A stretch of DNA of 64,000 bases from Photorhabdus thracensis (GTDB lineage: Bacteria; Pseudomonadota; Gammaproteobacteria; Enterobacterales; Enterobacteriaceae), in contig NZ_CP011104.1 in assembly GCF_001010285.1 (NCBI RefSeq), positions 2,170,001-2,234,000 of the forward strand, read 5' to 3'. The position numbers were made by a program, and so were the translations under genes. The notes below the pieces were generated by a model. It was given only the letters and a program-made list of their open reading frames with translations. It had not been told where the DNA came from and did no database searches. Below, piece after piece: positions 8,646-18,924 of the stretch (its first letter is position 1; each line of letters starts with the position of its first letter).

Positions 8646-10763
8646 TTAGTTTCTGTTACGACTGACTCGCATCACATCCGGCATGATCCGAATTTTGCGC
8701 ATAATATTCGCTAACTGAATACGGTCTTTAGTCGTGAGCCGGATAAAAGCACAGTAAACCCGGCCGTCTTTCTCTTCGGTATTCATACTCTGAATATTGG
8801 AATTGGCTGCATTAATGGCGGCGGTCAGATTTGCCAGCGCCCCTTGATGGTTAAACATGTCCACTTTTATTTCGGCGGTGAAATCGTTATTGATCTCGTG
8901 ATCCCACTCGACGGCCATAAATTTTTCGGGTTCTTTCTGATAACCACGGATATTACGGCAAGACTCATGGTGGATAACCAACCCTTTGCCGGGACTGATA
9001 TGGGCGATGATAGGGTCACCGGGGATGGGCCGGCAACATTTGGCAAACGTAATCAGCACACCGTCAGCGCCTTTGATGGGTAATTTACGGGCGCCATTGT
9101 TGTGATAGGTATTTGTGGTATTTTCTGGCGGCGCGCCTAGCAAATTACGGGCGACGACGATACTCATGGTATTGCCAAGCCCGATTTCAGCCAGCAGATC
9201 GTCTATTGTCGAGAGTTTCATTCTCGTCAATTCTTTATTGATACTTTCCGGTGGAATATCAACCAGTTTTTTCCCACTACCCAACGCGTGATTTAACAGG
9301 CGACGCCCCAGCCCAATGGAGTCTTCCCGCTTAAGATTTTTCAACAGTTGACGAATTTTAGCGCGGGCTTTTGAACTGACGACAAAGTTCAGCCAGGCGG
9401 CATTTGGCCGGGCACCCGGCGCAGTAATAATTTCAACGGTTTGGCCGCTGGTAAGAGACTGAGATAATGGATATGGCTGGCGATCAACCCGTGAGCCAAC
9501 GCAGGCGTGACCAATATCGGTATGTACGGCGTAAGCAAAATCAACCGGGGTGGCACCGGCGGGTAATTCCACAATGCGCCCTTTTGGGGTAAAAACGTAA
9601 ATCTCATCAGGAAACAGATCAGATTTAACACTTTCGATAAATTCAAAAGAGCTACCGGCACTTTGCTGTAGTTCCAGCAGACTTTGCATCCAGCGTTGAG
9701 CACGAACTTGCGCGGCGGTACCGGATTCACCTTGTTCTTTATAAGCCCAGTGTGCCGCGACGCCCATTTCAGCCATTTGATCCATATCTTCGGTGCGGAT
9801 CTGGATCTCGACTGGCACCCCATGAGGGCCAATCAGGGAAGTGTGCAGGGATTGATAGCCATTGGCCTTAGGGATGGCAATGTAATCTTTGACTCTGCCC
9901 GGGCGGGGTTTATACAGGCTGTGCATCTGCCCCAAAACCCGATAGCAGATATCAACATTATTAACGATGACCCGAAAAGCATAGATATCCATAATTGAAT
10001 GAAAACGTTGCTCTTTGAGGTGCATTTTCTGGTAAATAGAATAGAGATGTTTTTCCCTGCCGCTGACTTTGCATTCAATGCCGGCTTCAGTCAGCCTACC
10101 TGCGATTTCAGACAGAATTTTCTGGATCATCTCCTTACGGTTACCCCGGGCCGCTTTTACCACTTCTTTGATAACCCGGTAGCGGTTAGGGTGAAGGGCC
10201 TCAAACCCCAGCTCTTCTAACTCTGTTTTCAGATGATGGATACCCAAACGATGGGCTAAGGGGCTGTAGATCTCTAACGTTTCCCGGGCGATACGGCGGC
10301 GCTTATCTGGGCGTAACGCGCCGAGCGTGCGCATATTGTGGGTACGGTCTGCCAGTTTGATCAAAATGACGCGGATATCCTGCACCATTGCCATGACCAT
10401 TTTGCGGAAATTTTCCGCTTGTGCCTCTTTTTTATCGCGGAAATTCAGCTTATCAAGTTTGGAGACCCCTTCGACTAACCCGGCAACCACAGGGCCGAAA
10501 GGCTGGGCGATATCCTGAAAGGTGGCGGGCGTGTCTTCAATAACATCATGCAACAAGGCGGCCATCAGCGTTTCATGGTCGAGACGCATCTCGGCTAAAA
10601 TGCAGGCAACTGCGACAGGATGAGTAATGTAGGGCTCACCGCTGGTACGGGTTTGCCCTTCATGGGCATCCCGCGCAACAGAGTAAGCCTGCTTGAGGAG
10701 CTCAATCTGAGCCCCGGGCAGGTATTTTTGGGCAAGCTGATTCAGGCTTTCGAACAGATACAA
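8646..10763 (-). CDS. spoT: Bifunctional (p)ppGpp synthetase/hydrolase SpoT
   Basis: The 705-residue protein (E. coli SpoT has 702) degrades and, more weakly, makes the alarmone (p)ppGpp. Visible in order: the HD hydrolase domain (YITHPVAVACIL, LLHDVIEDTPAT, LIKLADRTHNMRTL), the synthetase domain (GREKHLYSIYQKM, YKPRPGRVKDYIAIPKANGY), TGS (IYVFTPKGRIVELP), a zinc-finger/helical segment with KCCRPIPGD, and a C-terminal ACT domain. It is the last gene of gmk-rpoZ-spoT on this strand. In E. coli trmH and recG follow; here a fimbrial operon converges on it. Confidence 0.97.
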   Translation of the reverse strand: MYLFESLNQLAQKYLPGAQIELLKQAYSVARDAHEGQTRTSGEPYITHPVAVACILAEMRLDHETLMAALLHDVIEDTPATFQDIAQPFGPVVAGLVEGVSKLDKLNFRDKKEAQAENFRKMVMAMVQDIRVILIKLADRTHNMRTLGALRPDKRRRIARETLEIYSPLAHRLGIHHLKTELEELGFEALHPNRYRVIKEVVKAARGNRKEMIQKILSEIAGRLTEAGIECKVSGREKHLYSIYQKMHLKEQRFHSIMDIYAFRVIVNNVDICYRVLGQMHSLYKPRPGRVKDYIAIPKANGYQSLHTSLIGPHGVPVEIQIRTEDMDQMAEMGVAAHWAYKEQGESGTAAQVRAQRWMQSLLELQQSAGSSFEFIESVKSDLFPDEIYVFTPKGRIVELPAGATPVDFAYAVHTDIGHACVGSRVDRQPYPLSQSLTSGQTVEIITAPGARPNAAWLNFVVSSKARAKIRQLLKNLKREDSIGLGRRLLNHALGSGKKLVDIPPESINKELTRMKLSTIDDLLAEIGLGNTMSIVVARNLLGAPPENTTNTYHNNGARKLPIKGADGVLITFAKCCRPIPGDPIIAHISPGKGLVIHHESCRNIRGYQKEPEKFMAVEWDHEINNDFTAEIKVDMFNHQGALANLTAAINAANSNIQSMNTEEKDGRVYCAFIRLTTKDRIQLANIMRKIRIMPDVMRVSRNRN

Positions 10764-10780
10764 GGCAGACCTACCGTAGA

Positions 10781-11056
10781 TTAACGACGACTTTCCGCGA
10801 TAGCGGAAACCGCCTGCATTTCTGCGGCTTCCTGCTCTTGTTGTTCCTGGCGTTCACGTACGTCCAGAATTTTACCGTTGATCAGGCCCTCTTCCACTTC
10901 ACGCAGAGCGATAACCGTGACTTTATCGTTCTCTTCAGCAACCAGAGGATCTTTACCACCTGTTTGCAGTTGACGTGCTCGACGAGCGGCGACCAACACC
11001 AGGTCAAAACGGTTACCAATTTTTTCTACAGCGTCTTGAACAGTTACGCGTGCCAT
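10781..11056 (-). CDS. rpoZ: RNA polymerase omega subunit
   Basis: This is the 91-residue omega subunit, the same length as E. coli RpoZ. It begins [20 protein letters not shown] and carries [20 protein letters not shown], the conserved contact region with beta-prime. It promotes core-enzyme assembly and forms part of a ppGpp-binding site, which fits its position 17 bp upstream of spoT. The gap to gmk is 54 bp. Confidence 0.98.
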   Translation of the reverse strand: MARVTVQDAVEKIGNRFDLVLVAARRARQLQTGGKDPLVAEENDKVTVIALREVEEGLINGKILDVRERQEQQEQEAAEMQAVSAIAESRR

Positions 11057-11110
11057 ATGTGTGCGACTCCACAGGTAAAGAAATGACTGGGCATCATACT
11101 GAAACTTGGT

Positions 11111-11785
<675 letters not shown>

Positions 11786-12011
11786 TTATAACAGTATACA
11801 CGTACCCATTCACACATGTCGCGTTGCCGATGCATTTCCACCGAAATTTTCTTAGGGGAAAAATTGCCAATGGATATTTTGTATCGCCAAGGGTTGACTT
11901 CTTTAGTTAAAATTTTGCTCTATGTATTATCACAACTGTTGTTTAATGAAACAAAAATGTTGTATTTGCTGTTTTATGTGTCACCATCGTTTGGTCGAAA
12001 AGGAGGCATGG

Positions 12012-12149
12012 ATGAAATACAGTGAGTTCCGCCGATGGCTAATTTCTCAAGGAGTTTTAATTGTTAAGAAGCACTATAATATCCGACGCATTGAGATGAA
12101 AAAGCGCGTTATTTTGAGCGTTTTTACTGTCTTAAAAGGGCAGCGCTAA
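12012..12149 (+). pseudogene. HicA-type toxin, truncated
   Basis: A perfect AGGAGG ribosome site precedes ATG 12012. The reading frame begins MKYSEFRRWLISQGVLI, which matches the start of HicA mRNA-interferase toxins. After about 18 residues the similarity ends, and a 45-residue frame closes at 12147-12149. The catalytic histidine (GSH) is absent, and no hicB antitoxin follows, because TnpB-like sequence begins at once. It is read as a broken toxin gene. Confidence 0.5.
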
Positions 12150-12153
12150 CCGC

Positions 12154-12355
12154 GGCAAGGCCCGATTACGTCTGGCGGCAGTCCATGAGCGGGCGGATCT
12201 GGCAATGCCCTTTCTGTCGAGTCGAACATGACCGCGATATCAATGCGGCGATCAACATCCAGCGCAAGGGCATAACAGCATTATAGGCGGCGGGACTTGT
12301 CGTTTCTGCCCACGGAGGCCAGCGTAAATCCGTCATAAAGACGGTTGCGGCCTGA
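12154..12355 (+). pseudogene. IS200/IS605 TnpB relic
   Basis: Fragments of a TnpB (OrfB) protein are visible in two frames: KARLRLAAVHERADL, then the zinc-ribbon end QCPFCRVEHDRDINAAINI. The frame then passes a stop into a tail, GLVVSAHGGQRKS, ending at TGA 12353-12355. The C-terminal D of the DRDINAA motif is the third RuvC acid. Internal deletions make it non-functional. The same tail recurs at about 19037-19103. Confidence 0.65.
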
Positions 12356-12432
12356 GAAGTGGGAAGCCTCGCCGTTTTTTACGGCGGGGAGCAGTCACCG
12401 GGTTACAATAAAGAGTATGGCTTAATCGGCAA

Positions 12433-13605
12433 TTAATCGTATTCACCATGTGCTTTAATATCCCCGCCTCCCCAGCCAACTCGTTTGCCATTTGTTCGCA
12501 AAGCCGTAAAGGCGCTCCCCGATGAGTCTACGCTGACAATATCCTGCAATTTAGCGATTTCGGGTGGAACAAACCCACCGGTACTTGGCTTCCCCCAGGC
12601 AACGACACTACGGTCCGCCCGCAGGGCCGCGAAAGCAGAATTTGTTGCACTCAGGCCGACGATATCGTTCAGTTGAGCAATATCGAGTGGGAGTATGCCA
12701 CCATTATCTAGATCTCCCCAAGCAACGACACTACGGTTTGCCCGTAAGGCCGAGAAAGCAGAATTTGTCGAACTTAGGCTGACAATATCATTCAGCCGGG
12801 CAATTTCTGATGGGATATGCTTCCTATCACTCCTTCCCCAGGCAACAACGCTGCGGTTTGCCCGTAGGGCAGCGAAAGCATCATCATTTGCACTTAAACT
12901 GACAATATCATTCAGCTGAGCAATTTTTGATGGGACATAAGTGCTATAACCCTCTCCCCAGGCAACAACGCTGCGGTTTGCCCGTAGGGCAGCGAGAGCA
13001 TTATCATTTATACTTAAACTGACAATATCATTCAGCTGAGCCATGTCTGATGGGACATAACTATAACTACTGGTCCAACTAATAATGCTGCGGTCGGCTC
13101 GCAAGGCGATGAAACTATCATATGCTGAACTTAAACTGACAATATCGTTCAGTTGAGTAATATCAGGTGGGAGTTCGCCACCGTAGCCTGCACTCCCCCA
13201 AGTAACGACGCTGCGGTCAGCTCGCAAGGCGGCGAAAGCAGCATATGTTGAACTTAAACTGACAATATCGTTCAGTTGAGCAATATCAGGTGGGATTTTG
13301 CCACCGTAGCCCGCACTCCCCCAAGCAACGACGCTGCGGTCGGCTCGCAGGGCGGCGAAAGCAGCATATGTTGCACTTAAACTGACAATATCGTTCAGTT
13401 GAGCAATCTCAGGTGGGAGTTCGCCACCGTGGTCCGTATCCCCCCAGGCAACGATATGACCATTTTGTAATAATATGGCGGTTCCAGAGTTATTAGAGTC
13501 TATGACGCCATTGCTATCATAGCTGATAGCTTTGCTTCCAGATCGTTGTTTGAGAAAAGTGTCTTTGGTCTCTGTGCTGAATGAGAACTCGTTATGTTGA
13601 TTCAT
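12433..13605 (-). CDS. RCC1-like repeat protein, 8.5 repeats
   Basis: The 390-residue protein consists of a 47-residue head and eight full repeats of 40-41 residues plus a half repeat. The repeat core is SVVAWG...IAQLNDIVSLS...AFAALRADR. The WG and ALRADR positions and the period resemble a shortened RCC1 beta-propeller blade. There is no signal peptide. ATG has AGGAGAG as ribosome site. Repeats differ mainly at the four to eight residues after WG, so a variable surface on a fixed scaffold is likely. A longer paralogue lies 236 bp upstream, and RCC1 gene ends occur as relics near 20.0 and 20.7 kb. Function unknown; an eukaryote-like binding role is inference. Confidence 0.75.
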   Translation of the reverse strand: MNQHNEFSFSTETKDTFLKQRSGSKAISYDSNGVIDSNNSGTAILLQNGHIVAWGDTDHGGELPPEIAQLNDIVSLSATYAAFAALRADRSVVAWGSAGYGGKIPPDIAQLNDIVSLSSTYAAFAALRADRSVVTWGSAGYGGELPPDITQLNDIVSLSSAYDSFIALRADRSIISWTSSYSYVPSDMAQLNDIVSLSINDNALAALRANRSVVAWGEGYSTYVPSKIAQLNDIVSLSANDDAFAALRANRSVVAWGRSDRKHIPSEIARLNDIVSLSSTNSAFSALRANRSVVAWGDLDNGGILPLDIAQLNDIVGLSATNSAFAALRADRSVVAWGKPSTGGFVPPEIAKLQDIVSVDSSGSAFTALRTNGKRVGWGGGDIKAHGEYD

Positions 13606-13841
13606 ATTGCTCTCCTGATAAGGCTGTATCGGATTTATTTGTAGGAATTCTGTGCCGCAAAACCTATTTCTTCCCCGTCAAACTGGGTTTCTGCTTAAAG
13701 GATGTAAGCACCTGTATTGCGGTATTTGATTTGCTGGCGGTCAACGCAGTGTGTTAACCCGTTCATAACAGGTGAAGAGATTATGAGGATTAACTCAATT
13801 TTCAGGCCAGCGTCTCTCCAGCTAAAAAACACATTTACTGA

Positions 13842-15212
13842 TTAATCGTATTCACCATGTGCTTCGGCATCTCCTCCTCCCCAACCTGCCCTGCGGCCAT
13901 CTGCTCGCAAGGCTGCAAATGCAGAGTTTGATGCGCTCAGGCTAACGATATCCTTCAACTTGGCAATTTCCGGTGGCACATAACCACCGCGACTTGGTTG
14001 TCCCCAGGCAACGACGCTGCCATCTGCCCGCAGAGCTGCGAAAGCACTACATGTTGCACTCAGGCTGACGATATCGTTCAGTTGAGCAATCTTAAGTGGT
14101 AATGTTCCACCGGTGTCGATGTTTCCCCAGGCAACCACACTGCGGTTTTCCCGTAGGACTGCAAATGAGCCTGTAAATCGCGATAATGAACCTGTTGTTG
14201 AGTGTAGGCTGACGATATCTTTTAATGCGGCAATTTCGGGGGGTGGGATTAGGCCACTGCCCATATCATCTTCCCAGGCAACGATGCTGCGGTCGGCTCG
14301 CAAGGCTGCAAAGGCATACGGTGTGGCACTTAAACTGACAATATCCTTTAATGCAGCAATTTCGGGTGGAACCACTATTCCCCCCCAGGAAACGACGCTG
14401 TGGTCTGCCCGTAGGGCGGCGGCATAATCATAATTGGTAGTTATGCTAACGATATCTTGTAATTTGGCGATTTCTGGCGGGATAATTTCCACACCCCAAG
14501 AGACAACGCTGCCGTTCGCTCGTAGGGCCACGAAAGTATTATTTGTTGAGTGTAGGCTGACAATATCCTTTAATGCGGCAATTTCGGGTGGGGTTGGCAA
14601 AAAATCCAATCCCCAGGAGACGACGCTGCCATCTGCCCGTAAGGCGGCAAAAGATTGCTCTGTTGTGCTTAGGCTGATGATATTGTGTAGCGATAATCCA
14701 CACATTCTTGGCAGAGCCGTGTTTAAAAAATCCACTGCTCCCCAAGAGACTATGCTGCCGTCCGCCCGTAGGCCCGTGAAAACATCTCTTATTGGAATTG
14801 AACTCACGCTGACAATATTCTTCATCTTATCCACTGATTCTGAGGGGAGTAGGCCATTGATGAATATACCCCAGGTAGACACGCGGCCATCTGCCTGCAA
14901 GCCTGCAAATGCAGAGTGTGTTGCGCTTAGGCTGACGATACCTTGCAATTCGGCAAATTCGGCAATTGGTGGCGGGGCTTCCTGTGTATCAAACCGTTTT
15001 TTCCCCCAAGTGATCACTCTGCCATTTTGCAATAACATGGCGGTTTCCAATTTAATAGAAATGTTATTTTCCGGTAACGAATCGTCTGCCAATTCAATAG
15101 AGACGATGGAGGTATTGCCACCAGAGTTACTTTCTCTGCCTGATTTTAGGTTTTGCTGGGTAAAACGATCACCGGTAGCCATGTTTGATGAGAGATGGTC
15201 ATTTTGGTTCAT
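13842..15212 (-). CDS. RCC1-like repeat protein, 9.5 repeats
   Basis: This 456-residue paralogue of the 12.4-kb gene has nine full repeats and a half repeat with the same core (SVVSWG...PPEIAALKDIVSLS...ALRADG). One repeat carries an 8-9-residue insertion (TTGSLSRFTGSF). Both paralogues share the ending GGGD...AHGEYD. It starts MNQNDHLSS with TTTAGGAGAA upstream and lacks an export signal. Its upstream 350 bp is one of four related long leader repeats in this block. Long frames on the opposite strand are shadows of the repeats. Confidence 0.75.
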   Translation of the reverse strand: MNQNDHLSSNMATGDRFTQQNLKSGRESNSGGNTSIVSIELADDSLPENNISIKLETAMLLQNGRVITWGKKRFDTQEAPPPIAEFAELQGIVSLSATHSAFAGLQADGRVSTWGIFINGLLPSESVDKMKNIVSVSSIPIRDVFTGLRADGSIVSWGAVDFLNTALPRMCGLSLHNIISLSTTEQSFAALRADGSVVSWGLDFLPTPPEIAALKDIVSLHSTNNTFVALRANGSVVSWGVEIIPPEIAKLQDIVSITTNYDYAAALRADHSVVSWGGIVVPPEIAALKDIVSLSATPYAFAALRADRSIVAWEDDMGSGLIPPPEIAALKDIVSLHSTTGSLSRFTGSFAVLRENRSVVAWGNIDTGGTLPLKIAQLNDIVSLSATCSAFAALRADGSVVAWGQPSRGGYVPPEIAKLKDIVSLSASNSAFAALRADGRRAGWGGGDAEAHGEYD

Positions 15213-15224
15213 ATTGGTTCTCCT

Positions 15225-15570
15225 AAATAAGGTTAATATTGGGTTTGCTTTTACCTATAAGATAAAATCGGTTTATCGCGAGTTAAGCTAGATTTATATT
15301 GCCACTGGGTAGCATTACCTGTTATTTGAATAAAAAGATAATAGAAAAACACGATCAGTTTATAATTTTGTGGATGTATTCCAGTAAAGAAAATATCACA
15401 TAAATTGAGGTGTTATACGAATGAAAGTATTGAAAGGATAACATGAAAAAGTAAACGAATAATATGATTGAACGTGAATGATGTGACTCAGAAGAGTTAA
15501 ACCCGACGTAATGATATTAAATGGTTAGTGTAAATATTAACAGTTACAGTAATTGGTTATTTACTTCTTA
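15225..15570 (-). repeat. Long leader repeat L, copy 1
   Basis: AT-rich DNA upstream of the second RCC1-like gene. It closely matches 16845-17160, sharing GTAAAGAAAATATCACATA and ACGAATGAAAGTATTGAAAG, and is more distantly related to 18595-18905 and 20090-20430. It presumably carries the promoter of each downstream gene. The 500-bp gap to 15711 holds nothing else I can identify. Confidence 0.65.
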
Positions 15571-15710
15571 TTTGACGTGAGAAGTTATCGCTTTTTTAAT
15601 TTTTATTGGAAAATCAGTATAATAACTGGAATTGAATATTGTGATATTTCAGGTTGATAAAAAACAAGGTGAATGATAACTCAGTATATTATCCGTATTC
15701 ATTGGATATT

Positions 15711-15734
15711 CAACCGGGGATTGTTCCCCGGTTG
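15711..15734 (-). terminator. Hairpin terminator, copy 1
   Basis: CAACCGGGGA-TTG-TTCCCCGGTTG is a near-perfect 10-11-bp inverted repeat. The same hairpin lies just after the stop of the adhesin-domain genes at 17221 and 19230, so it is the 3' end of a repeated transcription unit. Here it is separated from its gene (stop at 15994) by an inserted MITE. Confidence 0.6.
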
Positions 15735-15797
15735 TCTGGTTAAAGATTTTCATTGTGTTGCTATCGCTTCATCCCAGATAAATGACCTTTACTCTTA

Positions 15798-15971
15798 CTG
15801 CCTATCCCAATAGAGCTATTTTATTTGCCCTTCTTTGCCATAAAGAGCGAACCTGGGCAGTGCTCAAAATCCTCACGTACTACGTGTACGCTCCGGTTTT
15901 TCCGCGCTGTCCGTGTTCACTGTTCATTGATAAGAATGGCCTGCAACAATTACGCCTATTGAGATAGGCTC
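15798..15971. mobile_element. MITE-like element, 174 bp, copy 1
   Basis: It is bounded by TTA direct repeats (15795-15797 and 15972-15974) and by inverted ends CTGCCTATCCCAATAG and (reverse) GAGCCTATCTCAATAG. It has no gene of its own. A 145-bp relative lies at 33477-33621. The ends and TTA target match the IS5-family element at 40438-41319, which is the likely source of transposase. Confidence 0.75.
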
Positions 15972-15993
15972 TTAGTTTCTGCTGGTTATTATT

Positions 15994-16683
15994 TTATTCA
16001 TTGGGTAAAAGGATGGCAGGATCTTTAAAATTGGGATTTAAATCAACGGGTGCAGACCAGAGCACAAGGCTATAGATCACATTTTGCATATCTTGGCTGT
16101 CTTGCATTATAATTAACGGCACCCCATTTTCCCAGTTATTTTCGAATTGAACTTGCTCTTCAGGTTTTCGCTGCCATGAAAAACCCGTTCCTTCGCAAGA
16201 TACTTCGTAACACAGATCGAGTAGCTTAGACTCCATTACGTTACTGTCCCCTTTGAACCATTGGGGCTCATTATTTTCAACGATTGCATCCGTATAAAGT
16301 GTTATGGTGGCCTTTCCTGGCAGGCCATCTTTGCGGGAGGCTATTATCTCACAAGTGTACTTTCCTGTAACAACATGTGGAACAATGAAGATTCGGTTTT
16401 TCGTTTTAATCCAGAACATCATATCTTTTAACACTGCGGTATCAGGTAAACGTGTCCCTGGAAAATCGAAATGTGGATCACCTTTAGGAAAGACTAAGGT
16501 ACTCGTCCCACTTTCCGGATAACGAACCAATTTATCGTTATTCTCTTTCCCATATATCTTCGGGTTTCCGAGAGCTAAAATGGCTTTTTCAGGAACCCAG
16601 TCTATGATTTGAGGGTTACTCGTGATTTGAGGTCGACTAGGTTGTGTATACGTATGAACATAATATTCTTTAGAAGTTTTCAT
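15994..16683 (-). CDS. Stand-alone adhesin N-domain, copy 1 (no signal peptide)
   Basis: The 229-residue protein is homologous to the N-terminal domain of the fimbrial adhesin encoded at 6232-7593 and to two neighbours here. Shared blocks: IFIVPHVVTGKYTCEI, LCYEVSCEGTGFSWQRKPEE and a C-terminal LWSAPVDLNPNFKDPAI. The pilin domain that would link it to a fimbria is missing. The head MKTSKEYYVHTYTQPSRP replaces the long signal region of the other copies, so the protein would stay in the cytoplasm if expressed. It looks like a silent or decaying cassette. Confidence 0.55.
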   Translation of the reverse strand: MKTSKEYYVHTYTQPSRPQITSNPQIIDWVPEKAILALGNPKIYGKENNDKLVRYPESGTSTLVFPKGDPHFDFPGTRLPDTAVLKDMMFWIKTKNRIFIVPHVVTGKYTCEIIASRKDGLPGKATITLYTDAIVENNEPQWFKGDSNVMESKLLDLCYEVSCEGTGFSWQRKPEEQVQFENNWENGVPLIIMQDSQDMQNVIYSLVLWSAPVDLNPNFKDPAILLPNE

Positions 16684-16795
16684 TTATTGCTGTAATCCCC
16701 TCCCGGTTAAATTATATCGACCTTTCAGAGATTCTCCTTTTTCCGATTATTATTTTCTGTATCCGGGTACCCGTGCAAGCTGTCACTATACTTTA
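16678..16795 (-). repeat. Adhesin-gene leader repeat A, copy 1
   Basis: Sequence immediately 5' of the adhesin-domain gene (CTCTGAAAGGTCGATATAAT, then CCGGGAGGGGATTACAGCAA up to the ATG). It recurs before the other two copies and, diverged, before the complete adhesin gene at about 6180-6231 on the other strand. Duplication therefore included the leader. Confidence 0.6.
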
Positions 16796-16844
16796 CCTCA
16801 TTGGATTTTAGCTCTTACTGCCGTCAGTTTTTACTGGCGGTATT

Positions 16845-17160
16845 TCTACCGATAAGGTAAAACCTACTCTTGTGAGTTAAGCCGGATTTATATTGTCACT
16901 GAATAACATTACCTGTTATTTGCATAGAAAGATAGTAGAAAAAAGTGATTGGTTGATAATCTGGCGGATGTATTCCGGTAAAGAAAATATCACATACATT
17001 GAGATATCATACGAATGAAAGTATTGAAAGAGTAACGCGAACGAGTAAATAAATAATAGGGTTAAGCGTGAATGCGGCAGGTCTGGAGGAATTAATGTTC
17101 GAATGGTAATATTTAAATGGTTTACGTAAAAACTGACCGTTATGGAAACGGGTTATCTAT
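16845..17160 (-). repeat. Long leader repeat L, copy 2
   Basis: Near relative of copy 1 (15225-15570), here upstream of an adhesin-domain gene rather than an RCC1-like gene. Two unrelated gene types thus share one 5' region. Confidence 0.65.
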
Positions 17161-17181
17161 TTCCAATGTACTTCGAGTGCT

Positions 17182-17205
17182 CAACCGGGGATTACTCCCC
17201 GGTTG
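17182..17205 (-). terminator. Hairpin terminator, copy 2
   Basis: CAACCGGGG-ATTACT-CCCCGGTTG lies 16 bp after the stop of the adhesin-domain gene that ends at 17221. Identical to the copy at 19116-19139. Confidence 0.65.
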
Positions 17206-17220
17206 TTCTATTAACGATTT

Positions 17221-18123
17221 TTATTTATTGCGGCTATCTGCCCTTCTCACCCCGGATAGATTATCTGGGTTATCACAGGGATCTGGCTTCGCTAGGTTAG
17301 CACTGCCCGTACTGCCCGTATTTCCCGTACTAGTAGGTTTCTGGATGGCTGGGTCTTTAAACCTATTATTCGGATTGTTGTCTGGTGGTGTCCAGAAAGC
17401 AACATTATGAATCCAATTGCAGGTGTCTTGCATTTCAATTGACGGTACCCCGTTTTCCCACTTACTTTCCAATTCAAATTTCTCTTCGGGTTTACGCTCC
17501 CATGAAAATCCGGTCCCTAGGCAGTTTACTGTGTAAGTCAGGTCGTTCACGTTAGATTCCATAACGTTTTTGTCTCCCTTGAACCAGTAGATGTCTGGAT
17601 TGACAACGATAGCATCCGTATAGAGGGTCACTGTGGCTTCCCCTGGAGATCTATCTTTACGTTTGGCAACCATCTTACAGGTATACTTACCTGTAACCAC
17701 ATGTGGCACCTTGAAGATTCTGTATTGTGCTCTAACCCAGAACATGCCGTCTTTTAGCATCATCTCTTTTCCTATCGGTTTTGGAAAATTATGATTTTTT
17801 ACTATCGGAAAGACATTCAATAAGGTACTGGTACCCACTTCTGGGTAACGAATTGGCTTACCGTTGTTGTCTTGCCCATTTATCACCGGTTTCCCGAGAG
17901 CTTTGATTGCCCAACTTGGGTTCCAATTGGGTGTAGCAGCGGCGAATACCGAGGTGGAAAAGAGCGCCCCTACAGACACGCACATTATCCATACCGGCCA
18001 CTGGCGGTAATGTGCCGTTATCCGACCAATATCCTGTTTCATTCTGTTGATGAATGTGTTACCCGCATTCATGGGATATTCAGATGGGGATAGTTCCCCA
18101 GTTGTTACGTGAGAAATTTTCAT
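17221..18123 (-). CDS. Stand-alone adhesin N-domain, copy 2 (exported)
   Basis: The 300-residue protein is the best-preserved cassette. It keeps the whole extended signal region of the complete adhesin: MKISHVTTGELSP, FINRMKQDIG, a hydrophobic WIMCVSVGALFSTSVFA, then ATPNWNPSWAIKALG. The domain blocks are IFKVPHVVTGKYTC, DLTYTVNCLGTGFSWERK and FWTPPDNNPNNRFKDPAI. Where the adhesin continues into its pilin domain, this protein has a short Ser/Gly/Thr/Asn linker and a charged tail (PDNLSGVRRADSRNK). It could be a secreted lectin or a donor for recombination with the fimbrial gene. Confidence 0.65.
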   Translation of the reverse strand: MKISHVTTGELSPSEYPMNAGNTFINRMKQDIGRITAHYRQWPVWIMCVSVGALFSTSVFAAATPNWNPSWAIKALGKPVINGQDNNGKPIRYPEVGTSTLLNVFPIVKNHNFPKPIGKEMMLKDGMFWVRAQYRIFKVPHVVTGKYTCKMVAKRKDRSPGEATVTLYTDAIVVNPDIYWFKGDKNVMESNVNDLTYTVNCLGTGFSWERKPEEKFELESKWENGVPSIEMQDTCNWIHNVAFWTPPDNNPNNRFKDPAIQKPTSTGNTGSTGSANLAKPDPCDNPDNLSGVRRADSRNK

Positions 18124-18235
18124 TTATTGCTGTAATCCCGTCCCGGTCAAATGACATCGACCTTTCAGAGATTCCCCTTTTTCCGGTTATTATTTTCTGC
18201 ATCGGGTACCCGTGCAGGTCGTTACTACACGTTAT
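18118..18235 (-). repeat. Adhesin-gene leader repeat A, copy 2
   Basis: This matches leader A at 16678-16795 almost base for base around CGACCTTTCAGAGATTC and GGGTACCCGTGCA (read on +). It precedes the exported adhesin-domain gene. The 350 bp beyond it (18236-18563) show no gene I can support. Confidence 0.6.
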
Positions 18236-18563
18236 CTGTCTTAATGACAGGTTTTGTTCAATTAGTCTCTGGACTCCGGCTCTTATTCACTTCCTCTTGA
18301 TCGGAGGAAACCCAAGTCAAATACCACTTTGCACTGACTGTCCGCATTACTTTATGTTGCTTTCCGAGCCTTTAGGTATATTTGCCTACCATTTTCTGTT
18401 ATTACTATCGCCGCTAGATTTATCAGCTATTGCTGGCTGATACACATGAGATAATTCAATATGACTATTGTTTATTGAGTTGAAGCCGGAATGGAAAACC
18501 ATCTCGGCCAATGTAACCTTGGCTATTTGTATCCCAAAAACTCAGAGGGTAGCGTGCAGAATA

Positions 18564-18594
18564 GCGATGCATCTTGAAATCCATAGGGTATATA
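18564..18594. repeat. ERIC fragment
   Basis: GCGATGCATCTTGAAATCCATAGGGTATA is one end of the 127-bp ERIC repeat found complete at 35.7, 41.7 and 42.6 kb. The rest is missing. Confidence 0.6.
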
Positions 18595-18905
18595 TTGGAT
18601 TTACCTTTTACCCACAGGGGAACCTATGCCATAAAACCTATCCCTTGCGGGTTAAACTGAATTTTTACTGACATGAATAATATTAGACATTATTTAAGTA
18701 AAAATCTAATAGAAAAAAGTTATCGGCTGATAACCTTAGGTTAATGCTACACCTGATTGTTGGTAGTGGTTTTTAGATTATTTTCCACGGATAGATCACA
18801 AGAGTGGTAATAATGAGATTTAGGCAGAGGGATTTAGCGGGGATATACATCTTTATGACTATTATTGCGTGAACGAGTAACTTAATTTGGTAATAACAGC
18901 GGGCA
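18595..18905 (-). repeat. Long leader repeat L, copy 3
   Basis: Closely related to copy 4 at 20090-20430 (CCTATGCCATAAAA, ATCCCTTGCGGGTTAA, ACATCTTTATGACTATT) and more distantly to copies 1 and 2. Confidence 0.6.
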
Positions 18906-18924
18906 GGTAAGCTAATATTTCAAA

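Noticed and set aside
14113-15291. Long plus-strand frames opposite the RCC1-like genes
   Set aside because: They are shadows produced by the repeat codons; the minus-strand frames have ribosome sites and coherent repeats.
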